This document shows positions 58,940 to 64,000 of a stretch of 64,000 nucleotides of DNA, piece after piece. Position 1 is the first letter of the stretch, and every line of letters begins with the position of its first letter. The notes beneath the pieces were generated by a model that searched no databases, was not told the DNA's origin, and saw only the letters and a program-made list of their open reading frames with translations. Both the position numbers and the translations under genes were made by a program. This stretch comes from Ulota crispa (lineage: Eukaryota; Streptophyta; Bryopsida; Orthotrichales; Orthotrichaceae). The stretch lies in NCBI GenBank assembly GCA_963920765.1, contig OY987244.1, forward strand, positions 26,516,358 through 26,580,357. The letters run 5' to 3'.

Positions 58940-59853
58940 CCCCTAAAGGATCAAGCCCTCTTTTTAGCAACATAGCAATTTTGAGCAGGTACTTGTGATT
59001 GGAGATTCTCATGTTTTAGGCTAAAATTTTAATAGAATGTGGGAACGAGGTTTACTTTCATAAGCACTAAATTTCATGACATTTGAAGAATGAAAAAGAA
59101 GACATGGTCTAATATGTTGTTTTTTTCACTCAGCAGGCAGCCCAGGCAAATTTTTAAAAATTACTTTTTTCAAAAACAAAAAGATCTACTTGGTTTAGGA
59201 GATTTATGTGAATGTGGGAAGCTTTGAATTGTTTTGTTTTGATCAATGAGATGAAAGTTATGAAGAGTTTTTGTTTGCGAGCAATTATGGATTCTCTACT
59301 CTAAAATATACTTTGAAATCTTTTATTTTACTCTATTTTCATTATTTTGGAAAATAAACAAAGCTTGAAGATGTAAATTGTTCATTGCAACATTACAACC
59401 TTTGGGATTGGCATTTTTCATTTCTATAATTAAATTCTCAACAATTTAGTGTTTTGAATCATTCACTACTTCATTTTACTTACTATTTTTTCCCCATATG
59501 TTATATAATTCCGAATGATTTGAAACTTTTCAGACATGTACCCTACTTAAGTGGAATAAGGAATCTAGAGAAGCACCACTCACACAGCCTTTTTTCCTTA
59601 AGAATTTCACCTTCTAAAGGGTTGTTGCCTAGTTTTGTATAAAGGCGTTTTTGAATATTCAAACTGCTGTATCTTTCAATCTACGCTGTGAAAAATTCTG
59701 ATTTTTTTTTTTTGAGTCTTCTCAAACTATCATGCTACAAGATCCTATGGTTACATATGCATAAAAATGTTATTATTTTCAAATTTGGTTGATGCTCTAA
59801 AAATGGCAATTTTGAAGAATTTTTGGTGAAAACATTGCTTGGTCTTTTAGGGG
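58940..59853. mobile_element. TTAA chain, element 2 (915-bp subfamily, 914 bp)
   Basis: CCCCTAAAGGATCAAGCCC to GCTTGGTCTTTTAGGGG between TTAA 58936-58939 and 59854-59857, both shared with neighbours. No ORF above 62 codons. Confidence 0.85.
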
Positions 59854-59857
59854 TTAA

Positions 59858-60423
59858 CCCTTAAATGATTGTAGGGCATAGTACAGTGGTGCTTGGTTAG
59901 CGTCAACCTTTGTAAGAGCAATAATTGGATAAGATCAGAGCCCCACTCCCCTTTTGCTCAAAAGCATGTATTATGAGCTTGGTTAAGGTCAAGTGCTTGC
60001 ATATGGTCAACGTTTTCTTTTCATCAATTCCCATTTTGACTCTTTATTTAGAAAGGCATTTGGTTAGTGTATCAAAAACATGGATGGGAAAGCACCTCCA
60101 AAGGTGCAACCCCTAGAACTAGGGAAAGTAACCCAAATGGAGGGTTTGTTTATGATCAATGCTTGGATAAGGTCAACACTTTCTATAAGCCCAAAGTGTT
60201 GACGCTAACCAAGCACCACTATATATACGTTGTCATGTAATTGGCATTTGCTACTAATAAGAAGTTTTAATTTGGGATCTCAAGTAGCCCGCTAGAACAG
60301 CTTTGATCTATTCTTCAACTTCTTTGTTGATCTCAAATGTAGTAAAGATGTGAACCTATTCCAAATACAAGAAGAACACCTCGTATTGTACTAGTTGTAG
60401 CAACACGCTCAAGCGTTCAAGGG
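59858..60423. mobile_element. TTAA chain, element 3, interrupted by a CAGTGGTG MITE
   Basis: TTAA 59854-59857 and 60424-60427; CCCTTAAATGATTGTAGGGC to CTCAAGCGTTCAAGGG. Interior equals 54334-54549 inverted; about 226 bp without the nested MITE. Confidence 0.8.
59884..60221. mobile_element. CAGTGGTG-type MITE, intact copy (338 bp)
   Basis: TA then CAGTGGTGCTTGGTTAGCG at the left, CGCTAACCAAGCACCACT at the right followed by ATA. Tc1/mariner-like ends and target. The 54334-54549 relative reads CATAGTATATACG with no insertion, supporting a TA target. One TTAA near 59977 is the empty site for the insertion seen in 917-1986. Confidence 0.8.
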
Positions 60424-60427
60424 TTAA

Positions 60428-62693
60428 ATGGTTCACATTTTCTATCATTAGGAAGAAATTCAGCCCTCCAAAGGACTGTGAGTTTTGGTTGTTCCCAATG
60501 CTGGGAACCAGCCCTTGCTAGTTGTCCAAAAAATTAATTCAAAAAAATATTAAAAAAATCAAAAAAATCATGAAAAGAATAAGATTATTTATTTATTATT
60601 TATTATTTATTCTTTTCTAAAATTAGATTTTTTGATGTGGTTGAACTTCAACCAAGTCAAATTGCGCATGTGGCAATGTGCCCATGATGGGCTCAAAGCT
60701 CCCGTGGTTTTGGGGAAGGAGCCCCTTCTTGGGCCCAAATTCCTTGTGGTTCAAAAATTGTCTCTTTGCATGCACAATTTTAGAGACATAATAGTGTGAG
60801 AATGGCTAGTGCGTAGTGTACCTATTGGTGGTCCTAATTGTGTTGAGATTTATTTTTGAGTAAAGTATAAATATGTGTCATACTAAAATAAATAAATATG
60901 TGATTTTAATCATAAATTGAGTATTAGAATATGAAAAGGGTGCTTGCACGCTTTAATGGACTTATTTGAGCACCCTTGGTTCTACAGTGGTTTTTTTTGG
61001 ACTCATGTGCTTTATTTACAAGCTGCTTTTAAATCATAAGTGCTACACCCTATGATCAAGAATAGCTACCTATGGGCCTTTTGCTTTGATAAATTGTAGT
61101 GAATTCATACCCACTCAAAAAATCACTTTAAATGGCCACAAAATTGTTTCTTCTTTGGCTTTTTATTGAAAATATTTCCAAATTGCTAAGTTGACCTATT
61201 TTTTTCATAGATATCCTCTTTCCCTTAGATGGTCAATTCATGAGCCTCCTACCTTACGCACACCTTCTTCATCCTATTCTCAATCTTCAAAGCATTGGCA
61301 TGTGGCACTCTCCAAGGGTCTCATTTTTTGAAAATTGTGAAGTTTTTATTTTTCACCTCCAAAGGAGAAGAATGGATGTGATGAAGTTTTAGCATGTAAG
61401 CTTAAGGTTTGATGCATGCCTCTTTGCTTGTATTGCTTTCACCCTCATTGTAGTTGGAGACTTCAATTGAACATGTGAATGCAACTTGCTTTGTTACCAC
61501 ATCACCATTTTGTAGGTGAACTCATTCTCCATTCTCCACCTCCCACATAAGGGGAGTCACACCTTCTTCATGGAGAAATTCTTCCATTGACTCATATATT
61601 CACTCCATAACAGTCATAACTTCTTATTCTTCATAGGAGTTTCATTCTAAGAGAAGGTGTGACTATCCCTTATATTATTAGGCATGGATTGTTTGTCAAG
61701 CAACATTCAAAATTCTCTTTTAACACCATAAGTTCAAAAGTGTATATTAGAATGGGAGGTCAAGTACTAGGCACCTTTTAGTCACCCAAAGTTTGAAATT
61801 TTAAAAAAGGGAAGGGAGAGGAAAAGTTAGGGAAAGGGAGTGTGAAAAGTCATCTCAAAGTAAGAGAGACACGGTGCAAAGTGCATGCAAAGCATACTTG
61901 CTATTCTAAAAGAGTGACAACGCTTCTAGCAACAGGCTTCCACCTCCTTTTTCATCTATTTCCAACTCTTTTAACAAACCCCTTTCTTTACACGGGAATT
62001 TGCAGGTATGAAATCTCAAAAACATCACAAATAGAACATAATTTGAAAGTAATCACAAATAGGGGCACATACTTAATATTGTCTTAATGTCTTAATTCAC
62101 ATCTAACCATCAATTGTTGGATAGCAACTACTTGAACCTCATCACCCAATTTTTGATCTTCTTAAGAACTTTCACTATGAATGTTGCTCACATGTGCATG
62201 TATTGAATCCCTTATCTTTACACTTTTCACATCACATTCTTTGTACACTAGGTTTTCTTTGCAACTCTTGAGGCAAATCTTTTTTGCAGTGGGTATGCTT
62301 CTTTGTTCCAATGGGTATGCCAAATAGTAGAGCATTGACATCAGTGTGGTCGTGTCCAATGTCCAGGGAGAACCAAGTTTTAGTTACAAGTGAGTCGACT
62401 TTTTTTGAGGATTGCCCAAAAAAAATGAAAGTTAGCGGATTTGCTTCCGACCATAAAAATATGGTTTTAGGAAATCAACCAAGTTACAATTTCATCTTTA
62501 GGAAAATTAGCCAAACTTGCACTTGTAGATGAGGAAATGGGCCAAATGAAATTTGAAACTATGGGAAATCAACCAATGAACTTTTCCATGATAAGGAAAT
62601 TTTCCGACCTTCTAAACAAAAATCAAATGTTTTTTTATTTCACAAGCAGTTACAAGGTGCCAAAAGTTCAAAATTTTTAAAAACAAGAAACAT
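60428..62693. other. Intergenic, no gene seen
   Basis: A TTTA/TTA microsatellite-like tract at about 60570-60615 and a lone GAGCCTCCTACCTTA end near 61256. Several frames of 60-82 codons are not recognised. Confidence 0.4.
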
Positions 62694-62885
62694 GAGTGAG
62701 GTGGCCATGTGGGTGAATGGGTGCGAGTGAGGTGGCCATGTGGGTGAATGGGTGCGAGTGAGTGGGTGAGCAAGTGAGTGGATGAGTGGGTGAGTAAATG
62801 AGAAGGTGAGTGGGTGAGTAAATGAGAAGGTGAGTGGGTGAGTAAATGAGAAGGTGAGTGGGTGAGTGGGTGAGTGGGTGAGTGT
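62694..62885. repeat. GAGTGGGTGAG-rich minisatellite with 31 bp and 24 bp units
   Basis: Two exact 31 bp units (62694-62724, 62725-62755), then three exact 24 bp units (62784-62807, 62808-62831, 62832-62855), then GAGTGGGT repeats. The 24 bp unit keeps a minus-strand frame open with an 8-residue repeat, most likely by chance. Confidence 0.9.
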
Positions 62886-64000
62886 GTGACTGTGTGATGG
62901 TTAATGGGATAAACAGTGCTCTTGATGATTAATGGGGTAACGATGCACTTGATGGTTAATGGGATAAGAGGTGCACTTGGTGCATCAATCCTTAGAGGAA
63001 ACGTGGTGGTCAATCCCAAGATGGTGGGACTTGACCTAATTCAAATCCAGCCAAAGATATTTAAGTAATAAAAGTCAACAATAATTTTTTTTAAAGTATA
63101 AAAAAGTTTACATTGGTTGGGGGTAACTTGATTGGTTTTTTATGATTTGATTATTGTCTTGCTTTGCTATGCCATGCACATGGTAAGCAAAAGATTGTTT
63201 TGTCTACAACATTTGTAAGAAAAAAAAGTCCAATATAATACATTGAAATTCATGTTTCTACCGAACTATTTTCCTAAACTTAGGAAATCAACCAAGTGAA
63301 AAAAAAAACAAAGATTATTGCCTAACCAAAAAATACATGTCTAGGCCATGACCGATTAAAAATAATAATAATTGAGTGTACCAAAGAAGACTAGGAAATG
63401 TACCTAGTTTTTTTAAAAACCTCCCCGGACACCGGTTGTGTCCTTGTTTGTCAGTACTTTTAAACCTGTCTCATTTGTAATAATATTGTAATTGATTGCC
63501 ATCATTTATAAACTCCCCATCATTGGATGCTCTGATTGCAAGCTTCTTTGAACACAGAACACTCTTCTGAGACACAGTTGCTTTGAATCTGGCATAAGCT
63601 TACTGTTGGATTCTAGCTCATCAATGTCGACGCCATCCTTACCTCAGAGTTATGTTTAGGTTTTTTTGGCTATTGAGGAAAAATATTTGAGACTTGGAAA
63701 CTAAGAATTTTTTTGCATGCAATTGCGAGTGAGCATGACTTTGACCACACCCATTTTCACAGAATCCACTAAAAAGAGGGGCTGTAAGCTTAGATGTGCA
63801 ATTGATTCAAATATGGACCCATTTTCAATAATCCAACCATATGAATGAGAAAAATACCTTGTTTATTGTAAAGCACCAAAATTTTAACTAGATTTACAAT
63901 TGGAGGTGAAACATTATAATGATTAAGTGAGCCATATGCTGAAAATCTTTAATGTTTCATGCTTGTGTGGTTTTGAATGTTAACGCTTTGTGCAGGCTTT
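62886..64000. other. Intergenic, no gene seen
   Basis: GGTTAATGGG(A/G)TAA occurs three times at 62899-62965. 63740-63985 is the inverted partner of 15955-16190. No gene. Confidence 0.4.

Noticed and set aside
62612-63019. Minus-strand frame rich in THSPSHLL repeats
   Set aside because: Produced by a 24 bp minisatellite whose unit is a multiple of three; no start context, domain or flanking gene structure.
1-64000. LTR retrotransposons, transposase genes, tRNA or rRNA genes, CRISPR arrays
   Set aside because: No long direct terminal repeats, reverse-transcriptase or transposase motifs, cloverleaf box A/B pairs or regularly spaced short repeats with unique spacers were seen by eye.

Overview
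Nuclear DNA of a land plant. The window holds five well-separated, mostly intron-containing protein genes in about 64 kb of AT-rich DNA. All five proteins resemble plant family members, splice sites follow GT-AG, and several leaders carry 5'-UTR introns. The window has no rRNA, organelle genes, CRISPR or bacterial-type operons. A seed-free plant (bryophyte, lycophyte or fern) is my guess from gene style and repeat content; I cannot name a species.

Genes: a PRCC-like nuclear/splicing-associated protein (6903-9080, +, 3 exons); a cytosolic-type serine hydroxymethyltransferase (13922-12165, -, 3 very GC-rich exons and a probable 1 kb leader intron); an intronless DUF868 protein (27579-26683, -); a TVP38/TMEM64-type VTT-domain membrane protein (44585-41961, -, 4 exons); and a choline-transporter-like (SLC44/CTL) membrane protein (56454-53256, -, 3 exons). 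They look functionally unrelated and independently transcribed.

The rest is dominated by small non-autonomous DNA transposons, often nested. The most striking group is about 18 elements with termini of the type CCCCTAAAGGACC, always inserted at TTAA. They range from 62 bp to about 919 bp, one of them enlarged to 2.4 kb by nested insertions, and cover roughly 15% of the window. Paralogous empty sites inside other repeats in the same window support TTAA target duplication, the hallmark of piggyBac-type transposition. Other families are TAAGGTAGG-ended MITEs, a TA-flanked CAGTGGTG MITE (Tc1/mariner-like), a Stowaway-type MITE in PRCC intron 1, GGGAAAATTTCATGG fold-back elements, a GGGTAGTTGCAAG element with a TTTG duplication, and several long inverted repeats. 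No transposase gene and no LTR element was recognised.

Tandem arrays occur at 6458-6563 (47 bp unit), 9931-10020 (exact 30 bp x 3), 21361-21462 (51 bp x 2), 29470-30023 (about 185 bp x 3) and 62694-62855 (31 bp and 24 bp units). A 200-N gap at 18749-18948 is flanked by the same 317-318 bp on both sides, so it is very probably an assembly overlap and not missing sequence.
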